This document shows, piece by piece, positions 33,599 through 44,700 of a stretch of DNA of 64,000 bases. The position numbers were made by a program, and so were the translations under genes. Source of the stretch: DATBQN01 sp963799925 (GTDB lineage Bacteria; Acidobacteriota; Thermoanaerobaculia; Multivoradales; UBA5704); the NCBI GenBank assembly GCA_963799925.1, contig CAWCYZ010000004.1, positions 1,364,001-1,428,000 of the forward strand. The letters are read 5' to 3'. Numbering within the stretch: position 1 is the stretch's first letter; each line of letters begins with the position of its first letter. The notes beneath the pieces were generated by a model, which worked only from the letters and a program-made list of their open reading frames with translations, was not told where the DNA came from and did no database searches.

Positions 33599-36049
33599 AT
33601 GAGAGACCTTCTACAGGACCTGCGGATCGGGCTGCGCCAGCTGGTACAGGACCGCGGCTTCTCGCTGGCGGCCATCCTCACCCTGACGGTGGGCATCGGC
33701 GCCACCGCGGCCATGTTCACCATGGTCGACGCCGTGCTGCTGCGCGAGCTTCCCTACCGCGACTCCGGGCGGCTGGTGATCCTCGGCGGCGCCCTGGTGG
33801 AGAAGGGGGAGACCAAGCCCTATCCCATCTCTCAGGCGGACTTCGCCGACTGGCGGCAGAAGAGCACTGTGTTCACCGACAGCTCGGTCTTCGGCAGCCT
33901 GGCCTTCAATCTCGAGCAGGGGCCGCAGTCGCAGCGGCTCTGGGGGGAGCTGGTCAACGACCGCTATCTCGCGCTGCTGGGCCTGAAACCCTCGCTCGGC
34001 CGGTTCTTCGATGCCGCGGAGGACGCCAAGCCGATGGAGCGCTATGTCGTGGTGCTCGCCTACGATCTCTGGCGCAGCAGCTTCGGCGGCGACCCGACGG
34101 TGATCGGCCGCCGGCTGCGGCTCAACGACCTCACCTACGAGGTCGTCGGAGTCGGGCCGCGGGGCTTTCGCGGCCTCTCGGGCAAGGCCGATCTATGGGT
34201 CCCCTCCATGGTGCCTCCCGTCCGCGTTTTCTTGACCTCTCGCCGCCTGCGCTGGCTCGACGGCGTGGCGCGCTTGCGGCCCGGCGTGACGATCGGGCAG
34301 GCGCAGCAGCAGATGAAGAGCATCGCCGCCGCCCTGGAGCGGGAGTTCCCCGACTCCAACCGCGGGGCCGGGGTGACCGTCACCTCGCTCGCGGACTACT
34401 GGTTCGGCGGGCTGCGCACGGGCCTCCTCATCCTCACGCTCGGCGCCGGCATCATTCTGCTCATCGCCTGCATCAACGTCGCGAGCCTGCTGCTGACGCG
34501 GGCGGCGGCCAAACAGCGCGCCTTCGCGATCCGTGTCGCGCTGGGCGCCAGCCGCCGGCGGCTGGTCCGCCAGCTGCTCGTCGAGAGCCTGCTCCTCTCG
34601 CTGTCGGGTGCCGCCGTGGGGATCCTGCTGGCGCAATGGGCCCTCGGCGCTCTGGTCGCCGAGAGCGGCGTCGAGTTTCCGAGCTTCGTCCAGGTCTCCG
34701 TCACGCCGCGGGTGATCGTCGCGACCGTCTGCCTGGCGGTCCTCTGCGGCCTCGTCTTCGGCCTCGCGCCGCTGTCGACCAGCTTCGGCAGCGGGCTCGT
34801 GCAGAGCCTCATGCGGGATGAGCAGCAGGCGCGCGGGCACGGCTGGCGCCGCTTCCAGCGGGCCGTCGTCATCGCCCAGGTGGCGCTCGCCCTCCTCCTC
34901 TCGGTCGACGCCGCGCTGATGGCGAAGAGCTTCCACGAGATGGTCGGCGAGGACCTCGGCTTCCAGGCGGACGACCTGCTCACCTTCCGCATGGACCCGC
35001 GGGGACCGAAGTACAGCAAGGACGAATCGGTGACCCGGCTGCTGCGCGAGGAGTACCTGCCGCGGATCTCGGCGGTGCCGGGCGTGCAGCAGGTGGCGCT
35101 CTCCGACCCGACGATGCCGACCGACGGCTGGGCCGGCGGCTTCATGACCATCGAGGATCACGACAGCGACCTGCCGGACGGCACCTATCTCGCCATGTGG
35201 CACGCCGTGACCCCGGCGTTCTTCGGCGTCCTGCGCATCCCGCTGCTCGCCGGCCGCGGCTTCAACGCCGAGGACACGCGGTCGAACGTGGTCGTGGTGA
35301 GCAAGGCGCTCGCCGACGCGCAATGGCCCGGCAAGGATCCGCTCGGCAAGCGCCTCAAGCTCTCGGCGCGGATCGACCGCGGCGCTCCCTGGCTGACCGT
35401 CGTCGGAGTCGTCGCCAACGTCCGTCACGAGGGGATCCAGCGCGAGCGGTCGCCGGCACCCGACCTCTATCTGTCCCTCCTGCAGTTCATCCGGCGGCCG
35501 CCTCTGACGATCAATTTCCTGGTGCGTCCGAAGCCCCAGGCGTCGACGGCCGAGCTGCGGTCGGCGCTCCATCGGGAGATGGCGGCGATCGATCCCGAGC
35601 TGCCGGACTATGACGTGGCGAGCCTCGCCGAGAGGCTGGTCAAACAGACCGACAAGCCGAGGTTCGAGGTTCTCCTGATCGTCATCTTCACCGCTCTCGC
35701 GGTGATCCTCGCGGCGATCGGTATCTACGGGGTGATGGCCTACAGCGTCGAGCAACGGCGGCGCGAGATCGCCATCCGCATGTCGCTCGGCGCCGACCGC
35801 GGCCGCGTCGTCCGTATGGTGGTCGGCAGGGGAGCGGTGCTGGCGGTCGTCGGCCTGGGCCTGGGTCTCACGATGGTCCTGGCGCTCAGCCGCCTGCTGA
35901 TCGACCTCCTCTACCGGACCAGCCCGACCGATCCGCTGGTCCTCGGCGGCACGGCGCTGGTGCTCTTCCTGGTGACCCTCGCCGCCAACTACCTGCCGGC
36001 GCGCCGTGCCTCGAGCGTCGATCCAGTGGATGGGCTAAGGCTTCAGTAA
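33599..36049 (+). CDS. ADOP-type duplicated ABC transporter permease (MacB/FtsX family)
   Basis: An 816-residue permease. It starts with DLRIGLRQLVQDRGFSLAAI and LTVGIGATAAMF, the standard opening of the acidobacterial duplicated permeases. It then shows a MacB periplasmic domain, an FtsX block with the pattern LLIACINVASLLLTRAA and IRVALGASRRRLVRQLLVES (about residues 275-330), a second periplasmic domain, and a second FtsX block with AAIGIYGVMAYSVEQRRREI and AIRMSLGADRGRVVRMV near the C-terminus. No ATPase is encoded next to it, as usual for this family. The ATG at 33599 has GGAG eight bases upstream. Between two lipopeptide synthetases it is a candidate for export or self-protection, but that is inference. 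Confidence 0.88.
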   Translation: MRDLLQDLRIGLRQLVQDRGFSLAAILTLTVGIGATAAMFTMVDAVLLRELPYRDSGRLVILGGALVEKGETKPYPISQADFADWRQKSTVFTDSSVFGSLAFNLEQGPQSQRLWGELVNDRYLALLGLKPSLGRFFDAAEDAKPMERYVVVLAYDLWRSSFGGDPTVIGRRLRLNDLTYEVVGVGPRGFRGLSGKADLWVPSMVPPVRVFLTSRRLRWLDGVARLRPGVTIGQAQQQMKSIAAALEREFPDSNRGAGVTVTSLADYWFGGLRTGLLILTLGAGIILLIACINVASLLLTRAAAKQRAFAIRVALGASRRRLVRQLLVESLLLSLSGAAVGILLAQWALGALVAESGVEFPSFVQVSVTPRVIVATVCLAVLCGLVFGLAPLSTSFGSGLVQSLMRDEQQARGHGWRRFQRAVVIAQVALALLLSVDAALMAKSFHEMVGEDLGFQADDLLTFRMDPRGPKYSKDESVTRLLREEYLPRISAVPGVQQVALSDPTMPTDGWAGGFMTIEDHDSDLPDGTYLAMWHAVTPAFFGVLRIPLLAGRGFNAEDTRSNVVVVSKALADAQWPGKDPLGKRLKLSARIDRGAPWLTVVGVVANVRHEGIQRERSPAPDLYLSLLQFIRRPPLTINFLVRPKPQASTAELRSALHREMAAIDPELPDYDVASLAERLVKQTDKPRFEVLLIVIFTALAVILAAIGIYGVMAYSVEQRRREIAIRMSLGADRGRVVRMVVGRGAVLAVVGLGLGLTMVLALSRLLIDLLYRTSPTDPLVLGGTALVLFLVTLAANYLPARRASSVDPVDGLRLQ

Positions 36050-36210
36050 GACGTTGAGCGGACCTGACAATTCTCGGCGCGGCTTTGAGCCGGCGGCGCA
36101 CTGGATGCTTTGATGATCACCGCGCCCAAGGTGTGTCCGGCGGGGGCTCCTCGGGGGGGAGCCGCCGGCGAGCCGGTCGTCGTGCCGACGTCCACCGCGA
36201 AGGGGATGGG

Positions 36211-37737
36211 ATGAAGCGCACTCTAGAGCTCACCCGCCGCGATCTGCTGAAGTCCCTGGCGGTCGCGGCTCCGTCGCTCGCCCTGCCCGGCCTGGCGAGC
36301 GCGCTCAAGCCGCCGCCGGCGAAGAGCGAGCGCGGCGCGCCGAAGTCGGTGATCGTCGTCGGCGCGGGCCTCGCCGGGCTCGCCGCCGCCTACGAGCTGG
36401 TCGCGCGGGGCCATACCGTCACGGTGCTCGAGGCCCAGAACCGCCCCGGCGGGCGTGTGCAGAGCCTGCGCGAGCCCTTCGCCGACGGCCTCTACGCGGA
36501 GGCCGGGGCGGTCGAGTTTTCCGGCAGCTATCGCAATCTGGTGCGTTACGTGAAGGCGCTCAACCTGCCGGTCTCCCCGCCGGAGCCCACGCCGCTCGCC
36601 TCGGTCTATCACCTGCGCGGCCGGCGATTCACCGCCCGGTTCGGCGGCAAGGCCGCGGAGCCCGCGTGGCCCTTCGCGCTCAGCGACGAGGAGCGCAAGC
36701 TCGGCGTCAATCGAATGTTCCAGAAGTACTTCGGGATCGTCGACCAGATCGGCGATCCGACCCTGCCCGGCTGGAAGCTCGATCCCTGGAAGAGCTACGA
36801 CCAGATGACGATGGCGGACTTCCTGCGCCGCCAGGGCGCCACGCCGGGTGCCGTCGAGCTGCTCGGAGACGTCGTGCCGTTCGGCAACGACTGGTCGCGG
36901 GTCTCGGCGCTGCATCGGCTGCTCTCCGACGTGACGCTCTTCTACCTCGGCGACGACAGCGCCAAGAAGTCGATCCCGGGGGGGCTCGACCAGCTGCCTC
37001 GAGCGTTCGCCAAGTCCCTCGGCGACCGCATCCGCTATGGCGTCGCGGTGACCAGGATCGTCCACCATACAGGCGGCGTCCGCGCCGTCTTTCAGGACCA
37101 CGGCGCCGAGCGGTGGCTGGAGGCCGATCGCTTGATCTGCACGGCGCCGTGCCCGCCGCTGCGCAAGATCTCCTTCGAGCCGGGGCTGTCGGCGGCCAAG
37201 AGCCGGATCCTCGAGCAGCTCGAATACCTGCCGGTCTCCCGCATCTTCCTGCAGGTGAATCGCCGCTTCTGGGCCGACGCCGGCGAGTCGGGCTTCGCCG
37301 CCACCGACCTGCCGATCCAGAAGGTCAACGAGGCCCCCTTCGTCCGCACCGGCGTGCGCGGCGAGCGCGGCATCCTAGAAAGCTACCTGCGCGGGCCCGA
37401 GGCGGTGCGCTTCGCCGCCATGGACGAGCCGGCGCGGATCGCTCTCGCGGTCGACAACATGGAGAAGGTCCATCCGGGCTTCAAACGTCATTTCGAGGTG
37501 GGCACGTCGGTGATCTGGGGCGGCGAGCCCTGGGCGGGCGGCGCCTTTGCCTGGTGGCTTCCAGGACAGCTCACGGGCTGGATGCCGGAGCTCGCGAAAG
37601 CGGAGGGGAGGGTCCACTTCGCCGGCGAGCACACCTCGCTCCTCGGCCGCACCATGGAGGGGGCGCTCGAATCCGGCAACCGCGCGGCGCTCGAGGTCCA
37701 CGCGGCGCCTCGCCCCTTGAGTCCGTTCACCAGCTGA
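36211..37737 (+). CDS. Tat-exported FAD-dependent amine oxidase (L-amino acid/monoamine oxidase family)
   Basis: A 508-residue flavoprotein. The N-terminus has a twin-arginine signal (TRRDLLKSLAVAAPSLALPG). It is followed by the FAD dinucleotide motif VIVVGAGLAGLAAAYELV and the family motif EAQNRPGGRV. The C-terminal FAD-contact region reads RVHFAGEHTSLLGRTMEGAL. It should oxidise an amine or amino acid to the imine with release of hydrogen peroxide, outside the cytoplasmic membrane. A longer frame from 36085 exists, but ATG 36211 has AAGGGG six bases upstream and puts the Tat motif at the right place. Its position between NRPS genes allows a role in tailoring or in amino acid supply; its exported location argues against acting on carrier-bound intermediates. 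Confidence 0.85.
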   Translation: MKRTLELTRRDLLKSLAVAAPSLALPGLASALKPPPAKSERGAPKSVIVVGAGLAGLAAAYELVARGHTVTVLEAQNRPGGRVQSLREPFADGLYAEAGAVEFSGSYRNLVRYVKALNLPVSPPEPTPLASVYHLRGRRFTARFGGKAAEPAWPFALSDEERKLGVNRMFQKYFGIVDQIGDPTLPGWKLDPWKSYDQMTMADFLRRQGATPGAVELLGDVVPFGNDWSRVSALHRLLSDVTLFYLGDDSAKKSIPGGLDQLPRAFAKSLGDRIRYGVAVTRIVHHTGGVRAVFQDHGAERWLEADRLICTAPCPPLRKISFEPGLSAAKSRILEQLEYLPVSRIFLQVNRRFWADAGESGFAATDLPIQKVNEAPFVRTGVRGERGILESYLRGPEAVRFAAMDEPARIALAVDNMEKVHPGFKRHFEVGTSVIWGGEPWAGGAFAWWLPGQLTGWMPELAKAEGRVHFAGEHTSLLGRTMEGALESGNRAALEVHAAPRPLSPFTS

Positions 37738-37801
37738 CCAAGGTCCCGGAGGCAGGTCGATGGAGCTCAACAACGCCTGCGGCGCTCCGCTCCAGCGCGC
37801 C

Positions 37802-38572
37802 TCAGAGCACGCCCATGCTGGCGCCGCCGTCCACCTCGACCGTCCGGCCGGTGAAGAAGTCGCACTCCAGGATGAAGCGGACGGCCTGCCAGATGTCGCG
37901 CGGCTGGCCCAGCCGTCCGAGCGGGATGGCCGCCTTGAGGCGGTCGAGCGCGCTCGCCGAGAACCCCTCCAGGAAGCCGGTCTCCGTCACCCCGGGGGCG
38001 ATGCCGCCGACCCGGATCCCGTGCTGCGCGAGCTCCAGCGCCCAGGTCCGCGTGCAGGCGTCGAGCCCGGCCTTCGAGGCCGCGTAGTTCGACTGGCCGG
38101 GATTGCCGGCGCGGGCGATCGAGGAGAGGTTGACGACGACCGCGTCGCGCGTCGCCGCGGTGACCACCCGCGCGGCGAACTCGCGGGTCATGAGGAACTG
38201 GCCGGTCAGGTTGACGTCGATCACCTTGCGCCATTGTGCCAGGTGGAGCCTCTTGACCTCGCCCTGCTCGGGATGGATGAGGAGCGCGTCGCGGGCGATC
38301 CCGGCGCTGTTGATGAGGACGTTCAACCCGCCGAGCCGCTCGGCTGCCGAGGCGACGAATCCGGCGACCGACGCCTCGTCGGTGATGTCGAGCTTGGCGA
38401 CGAAAACGGTGCCGGGAAGCCCCTCTGCTCGCGCCGCCAGCTCGCGCAGCCCGGCGGCATTGGCGTCGCCCGCGGCGACGGCGGCGCCGGCCCGCGCGAG
38501 CTCCAGGGCGAAGCACGCTCCCAAGCCGCCGGCGCCGCCGGTCACGATCGCCTTCGCCGCGGAAAGCTCCAT
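37802..38572 (-). CDS. Short-chain dehydrogenase/reductase (FabG-like)
   Basis: A 256-residue SDR. The NAD(P) motif is TGGAGGLG, the structural NNAG equivalent reads NSAG, and the catalytic Ser and YAASKAG (Tyr-x3-Lys) are in place. The C-terminus FTGRTVEVDGGASMGVL is typical of 3-oxoacyl-ACP reductase-like enzymes. The ATG at 38572 begins MELSAAKAIVTGG; no strong ribosome site is visible. The gene is divergent from the FAAL-NRPS gene with under 90 bp between starts, so the two may share control. A 3-hydroxy fatty acid supplied to the FAAL, or reduction of a product ketone, would make sense but is not shown. Confidence 0.85.
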   Translation of the reverse strand: MELSAAKAIVTGGAGGLGACFALELARAGAAVAAGDANAAGLRELAARAEGLPGTVFVAKLDITDEASVAGFVASAAERLGGLNVLINSAGIARDALLIHPEQGEVKRLHLAQWRKVIDVNLTGQFLMTREFAARVVTAATRDAVVVNLSSIARAGNPGQSNYAASKAGLDACTRTWALELAQHGIRVGGIAPGVTETGFLEGFSASALDRLKAAIPLGRLGQPRDIWQAVRFILECDFFTGRTVEVDGGASMGVL

Positions 38573-38656
38573 GCGCCGAGAGCGTAATACAAAACCCCAT
38601 CGAAGCGAGCCATGCTGCAGCGCCGGCAACCTAGCTCGCCCACCGCTCTCTCCGTG

Positions 38657-39130
38657 ATGGCGCCAGCGGACCGCCCCGTTTCCACCCTCGTCGAGGTGCT
38701 GCGCCGCCGGGCGACGGCGCAGGCGGACAAGCTCGCCTATCGCTTCCTCGTCGACGGGGAGAACGAGGGGGCGTCGATCACCTACGCCGAGCTCGACCGC
38801 CGGGCCCGAGCGGTGGGGGCTCTCCTCGCGGCGCAGGGCGCCGCGGGTGAGCGCGCTCTCCTTCTCTATCCCTCGGGCCTCGAGTTCATCGTCTCCTTCC
38901 TCGGCTGTCTCTACGCCGGCGCCGTCGCCGTGCCCGTCCACCCGCCGCGGGCCAACCGCCCGGCCTCGCGGCTGGCCGCCATCGTCGACGATGCCGCGCC
39001 GCGGTTCGTCCTCACGGCCGCCGCCCTGGCGAGGCTCGAGCCGCAGCTCGCCGCTCAGATTCCCGGCCTCGAAAAGGCGCGCTGGATCCAGACCGAGGGC
39101 CTCGCGGCGGACTGGGCGGAGCGCTGGACC
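38657..39130 (+). CDS. NRPS-2 part 1 of 5: N-terminus of second fatty acyl-AMP ligase
   Basis: The first 158 residues of a FAAL that starts NRPS-2: STLVEVLRRRA, ERALLLYPSGLEFIVSFLG and YAGAVAVPVHPPR closely match the minus-strand FAAL. The ATG at 38657 aligns with the start of that homologue; an in-frame ATG at 38612 would add 15 residues. The frame ends at a run of six C (39129-39134); adding one C joins it to part 2 without loss. Confidence 0.8.
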
Positions 39131-39132
39131 CC

Positions 39133-39500
39133 CCGGCGCCGTCCGGGAACGACGGCGGCGGCGATTCCCTGGCGTTCCTCCAGTACACCTCGGGCTCGAC
39201 CGCCTCTCCCAAGGGCGTGATGGTCACGCACCGCAACCTCGTCCACAACGAGCGGATGATCGAGCTCGCCTTCGGCCAATCGGAGGCGTCGGTGATCCTC
39301 GGCTGGCTGCCGCTCTTCCACGACATGGGCTTGATCGGGAACGTCCTGCAAACCCTCTTCGTGGGCGCGACCTGCGTGCTGATGTCGCCGCTGGCGTTCC
39401 TCCAGCGGCCCCTGCGCTGGCTGCAGGCGATCAGCCGCTATCGGGCGACGACGAGCGGCGGACCGAGCTTCGCCTACGAGCTCTGCGTGCGCCGGATCCC
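39133..39500 (+). CDS. NRPS-2 part 2 of 5: FAAL core with ATP-binding motif
   Basis: About 120 residues containing the FAAL P-loop FLQYTSGSTASPKGVMVTH, then WLPLFHDMGLIGNVLQ, LMSPLAFLQRPLRWL and SGGPSFAYELCVRRI, in the same order as the other FAAL. The frame ends in a C6 run (39498-39503); removing one C joins it to RQLDLSCWQIAFNGAEPV in part 3. Confidence 0.8.
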
Positions 39501-39503
39501 CCC

Positions 39504-41776
39504 GGCCTCCCGCCCGGCAGCTCGACCTCTCCTGCTGGCAGATCGCCTTCAACGGCGCGGAGCCGGTCCGGGCGGAGACGCTGGCCCGCTTTGCCGAGGC
39601 GTTCGCTCCCTGCGGCTTCCGCCGCGCGGCGTTCTACCCTTGCTACGGGCTGGCGGAGGCGACGCTCGTGGTGACCGGCGGCCGGCCCGGGCAGGGCGCC
39701 ACGGTCCACGAGCTGGATGCCGAGGCGCTGGCCCGCGGCACGGCCGTCCCCGCCCGCGCCGGCCGCCCCTCGCGCGCGCAGGTGGCCTGTGGGACTCCCT
39801 GGCTCGGCCAGCGGGTCCAGATCGTCGACCCGGAGAGCGGCGAGCCGCGGCGGGAGGGGGAGGTGGGGGAGATCGAGGTCCAGGGCGAGAGCGTGGCGGC
39901 GGGATATTGGAACCGCCCCGAGGAGACGCGCGAGGCCTTCGGCCGCAACGCCGGCGAGAGCGGCGGCGGCCGCTCGCTGCGCACCGGCGACCTCGGCTTC
40001 CTCTCCGCCGGCCAGCTCTACGTCACCGGCCGGCTCAAGGACCTGATCATCGTCCGCGGCCGCAACCACTACCCGCAGGACATCGAGCTCACCGCCGAAC
40101 GGAGTCACCCGGCGCTGCGCTCCGGCGGCGGCGCGGCCTTCTCGGTGGAGGTGGACGGCGAAGAGCTCGCCGTCATCGTCCACGAGGTCGAGCGCACCGG
40201 CGCGCGGGAGCTCGGCGGCGTCGCGGCGGCCGTGCGCCAGGCGGTGGCCGAAGAGCACGAGATCCCGATTCACGCCGTCGCCCTGATCGCCGCGGGCAAC
40301 CTCCCCAAGACCTCGAGCGGCAAGGTGCGGCGGCGCTTCTGCCGCGAGGAATTCCTCGCCGGCCGGCTCGACCTCCTCGGCTCGTGGCGAGCCGGCGACC
40401 TCGCCGAGGAGCCGCGCGAGGCCCCCCGCGCCGCCCGGAGCCCCACCGAAGAGAAGCTGGCGGCGATCTGGCGCGAGGTCCTGGGAAGCCCGGACCTCGC
40501 GGGCGACTTCTTCGCCCTGGGGGGCGACTCGCTCAAGGCGATGCAGATCCTCTCCCGCATCCAGGAGGTCTTCGCGGTCGAGCTGCCGCTCGACAGCCTG
40601 TTCTCGACGCCGACGGTGGCGGGCCTCGCCGCCCAGCTCGACGGCCTCGCCGCGGCGGCACCGGCGGAGCCGCCCATCGCCGCCCAGGCGCGCCGCGGGC
40701 CGGCGCTCCTCTCCTTCGCCCAGCGGCGCCTCTGGTTCCTCCATCGACTGGACCCCGAGAACCCGGTCCACAACATCGCCGCCGCGGTCCGCCTCAGCGG
40801 GCGGCTCGACAGGGCGGCGCTGGCGGCGGCTCTCGGCGAGATCGTCGCGCGGCACGAGGCCCTGCGCACGGTCTTCGGGAGCGGCGACGACGAGCCGGTG
40901 CAGGAGGCCGCTCCCGCCGCGCCCCTGCCTCTCCCGGCGATCGACCTCGCGGCGCTGCCGGAGGCCGCCCGCGAGCGGGAAGCGCGGCGGTGCGCGGCGC
41001 AGGTGGCCCGCCTGCCGTTCGCGCTCGAGCGCGGGCCGTTCCTCCGCGCCGTCCTGCTCGCCGAGGGCGCGGAGAGCCACGAGCTCGCCCTCGTCTGGCA
41101 TCACATCGCGGCGGACGGGTGGTCGCTCCGCGTCTTTCTCCGCGAGCTCGTGGCGCTCTACTCGGCGTTTCGCGACCGCCGGCCCGATCCCCTGCCGGGC
41201 CTGCCGCTGCAGTACGTCGACTTCGCGCGGTGGCAGCGGAGCTGGCTGCGCGGCGAGGCGCTCGCCGAGCGCCTCGCCTTCTGGCAGGGCCGGTTGGCGG
41301 GGCAGCTCCCGATCCTCGATCTGCCGGCCGACCGGCCGCGCCCGGCGGCTCTCTCCCACCGCGGCGCGCACCACGAGCGGCGCCTTCCGGCGCCGGCGCT
41401 CGCGCCGCTCCTGGCCATCGCCCGCGGCGGCGGAGCGACACCCTTCATGGCCTTCCTCGCCGGCTTCGCCGCCCTCCTCGGGCGCCTGACGGGGCGCACG
41501 GACCTCCTGCTGGGCACGCCCATCTCCGGCCGCCAGCGGCGCCAGCTCGAGGAGCTGATCGGCGTCTTCATCAACAACCTCGTGCTGCGCCTCGACCTGG
41601 GGGGCGATCCGAGCTTCCGGGAGCTCCTGGCGCGGGCGCGGGAGACGGCGCTCTCCGCCTACGCTCACCAGGACCTCCCCTTCGAAGCGCTGGTCGAGGC
41701 GCTGGGGATCGCTCGCGACCCGGCGCGCACGCCCGTCTTCCAGGTCCTCTTCGCCGAGCAGAGCGCGCCCCTGCAC
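39504..41776 (+). CDS. NRPS-2 part 3 of 5: FAAL C-terminus-PCP-condensation domain
   Basis: The FAAL closes with GRLKDLIIVRGRNHYPQDIE and the PKTSSGKVRRRFC lysine motif (to about 40380). A carrier domain follows with LGGDSLKAMQILSR (about 40520-40560), then condensation domain C1 (40690 onward) with HHIAADGWS, expected to join the fatty acid to Ser. Near 41777 one extra base interrupts the last part of C1; the next frame resumes with RVDLPGLRLDPREIDL. Confidence 0.85.
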
Positions 41777-41777
41777 C

Positions 41778-44700
41778 CGCGTCGACCTGCCAGGCCTTCG
41801 CCTCGACCCGCGCGAGATCGACCTGGGCACCGCACGGTTCGACCTCGCGCTCTCGATGGCGCCGGTCGAGGAGGGGTGGCTGGGGACCTGGAAGTACAGC
41901 ACCGACCTGTTCGATTCGCCGACGCCGGCGCGCTGGGCGGGGCAGCTCGAGGCGCTCCTCGCCGCCGCGGCGGCGGCTCCCGACCTCCCCATCTCGCGGC
42001 TCGGCTGGCTGACCGCCGGGGAGCGCCATCAGGTCCTCCTCGAGTGGAACGACACGGCGGCGGCCTACGCGGCAAGGGACGGCCTGCACCACCTGATCGA
42101 GGAGCAGGTCGAGCGCACGCCGGACGCCGTGGCCGTCTCGTCTGCCGAAGAGTCCCTCACCTACCGCGAGCTCGACCGCCGCGCCAACCGGCTGGCCACC
42201 CGCCTGCAGCGTCTCGGCGCCGGCGCCGAGAGCCTGGTGGGGATCGCGGCCGAGCGCTCGGTCGAGCTGATGGTGGGGCTCTTGGCGACGCTCAAAGCGG
42301 GCGCGGCCTACGTTCCCCTCGACCCGGGCTATCCGCCGGAGCGCCTGCGGTTCATGCTCGCCGACGCCGGGATCGGGGTCCTCGTCACCGGGAGCCATGG
42401 GGCTCCGGCCCTGGCGGCTCCCGGCGTCCGCACGGTCTCCGTCGACCCGGGCGATGGCTGGGACGGCGAGGAGCCGAGCCGCCCCGAGGGCCGGGTCGCG
42501 GCGGACAACCCCGCCTACGCCATCTACACCTCGGGCTCGACCGGCAGGCCGAAGGGCGTCCTCGTGCCGCATCGGGGGATCGTCAACCGCCTGCTCTGGA
42601 TGCAGGAGGCCTACGGCCTGGCCGCCGACGACCGCGTCCTCCAGAAGACGCCCATCGGCTTCGACGTCTCGGTCTGGGAGCTCTTCTGGCCGCTCATCGT
42701 CGGCGCCCGGCTGGTCATGGCGCCTCCCGGCGCCCATCAGGACGCGGCCTGGCTGGCGCGCCTCGTCAGCGAGAGCGAGATCACGACGCTCCACTTCGTC
42801 CCCTCGATGCTGCAGCTCTTCCTCGAGGGGAAGGACCTCGCCGCCGCCTGTCGATCGGTGCGCCGGGTGATGGCGAGCGGCGAGGCGCTACCCCGCGCCC
42901 TCGCGGCGCGCGCCCGCGAGCGCCTGGGCGCCCCGCTCCACAACCTGTACGGTCCCACGGAAGCCTCGGTCGACGTGAGCTGCCACGCCGGAGAGCGCGA
43001 CGGCGCGAGCACGGTCCCCATCGGCCGCCCGATCGCCAACCTCGTCCTCTACCTCCTCGACCGCGAAGGGGAGCCGGTCCCCATCGGGGTGCCGGGCGAG
43101 CTCTACATCGGCGGCGTCGGCCTGGCGCGCGGCTACCTCGGCCGCCCGGACCTCACCGCGGAGCGCTTCGTGCCCGCCCCGCCGGTCCCCTCGGGAGAGC
43201 CGGGCGCCAGGCTCTACCGGACCGGCGACCTCGCCCGCTTCCTCGCCGATGGCGCCATCGAGTTCCTCGGGCGCCTCGATCACCAGGTCAAGGTCCGCGG
43301 CGTCCGCGTCGAGCTGGGCGAGATCGAGGCGGCCCTGGTCCGCCACCCGGCGGTGCGCGACGCCGTGGTCGTCGCCCGGGCCGCTGGCGGCGGCGAGGCG
43401 CGGCTGGTGGCGTACGTCGTCGCCGCCGGCGGCCCGACGCCCGGCGCGGCGGAGCTCCGGGCCTTCCTGCGCGAGAGCCTGCCGGAGGCGATGGTGCCGG
43501 CGGCCTTCGTCCGCCTGCCGGCCTTCCCGCTCACCCCGAGCGGCAAGGTCGACCGCCGGGCGCTGCCGGCGCCGGACGAGCGCGGGAGCCCGGCCGACGA
43601 GCGCTCCTTCACCGCCCCCCGCAGCCCGCTCGAGGAGCGCCTCGCCGGGACCTGGCGGCGGCTGCTCGGAGGCGGCCGCGTGGGCGTCCACGACAACTTC
43701 TTCGAGCTCGGCGGCGACTCGATCCAGGGGGCGATGTTCGTCAACCGGCTGCAGGAGGAGCTGGGGGAGATCGTCTATGTCATGGCGCTCTTCGATGCGC
43801 CCACCGTGGCCGAGCTCGCCGCCTACCTCGAGCGCAGCTACCCCGCGGCGGTGGCCCGGCTGGTAGGCGGCGGCCCGGCCTCCCCGGAGACGACGGTCGC
43901 CAGCGCGCCGGCCGACGTGCGGGAGGGGCTCGCCGCCCTCCGCGCCGCCGTCTCCCGGCGCCTCGGCCGGGGCGAGCGCCCACACCGCGCGGCGCCCGAG
44001 CCGCCGGCGGGGCGCTCGCGGCGGAACCCGCGGGCGATCTTCGTCCTCTCGCCCTTCCGCTCGGGCAGCACCCTCTTTCGCGTCATGCTGGCGGGGCACC
44101 CGCGCCTCTTCGCCCCTCCCGAGCTCGAGCTCCTGGCCTTCCGGTCGATGGCGGAGAGGGCCGGCGCCCTCTCCGGCCGCAACAGCTTTTCGGCAGAAGG
44201 GCTGCTGCGGGCCGTGATGGAGCTCCTCGGCTGCGACGCCGCGGCGGCGAGCCGGTGGGTCGCCGGGTTCGTGGAGCGCGACGCGCCGGTCGGGGAGCTC
44301 TACCGGGAGCTGCAGGAGGCGAGCGATGGCCGCGTCCTGGTCGACAAAACGCCCAGCTATCCGCTCGACCTGGCGACCCTGCGGCGAGCCGAGGCCCTGT
44401 TCGAAGACCCGCTCTATCTGCACCTCGTACGCCATCCGCGGGCGGTGATCGACTCCTACGTCGAGGCCCGCATGGAGCGGGTCTACGACTTCCCGTTCGC
44501 CGGTGCCGAGCAGGCCGAGCTGGTCTGGCTCCTCAGCCAGCAGAACATCCTGGAGCTCTTCTCCGCGGTGCCCGCGGAGCGCGTCCATCGCCTGCGCTTC
44601 GAGGACCTCGTCACCTCGCCGAGCGAGACGCTGGGCGCCGTCTGCGCCTTCCTCGGGCTGCCCTTCGAGCCGGCCATGGCCGAGCCCTACCAAGGGCGCC

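Noticed and set aside
36085..36210. Earlier start for the amine oxidase
   Set aside because: It would place a Ser/Gly/Arg-rich stretch before the twin-arginine signal; ATG 36211 has a good ribosome site and puts the signal at the N-terminus.
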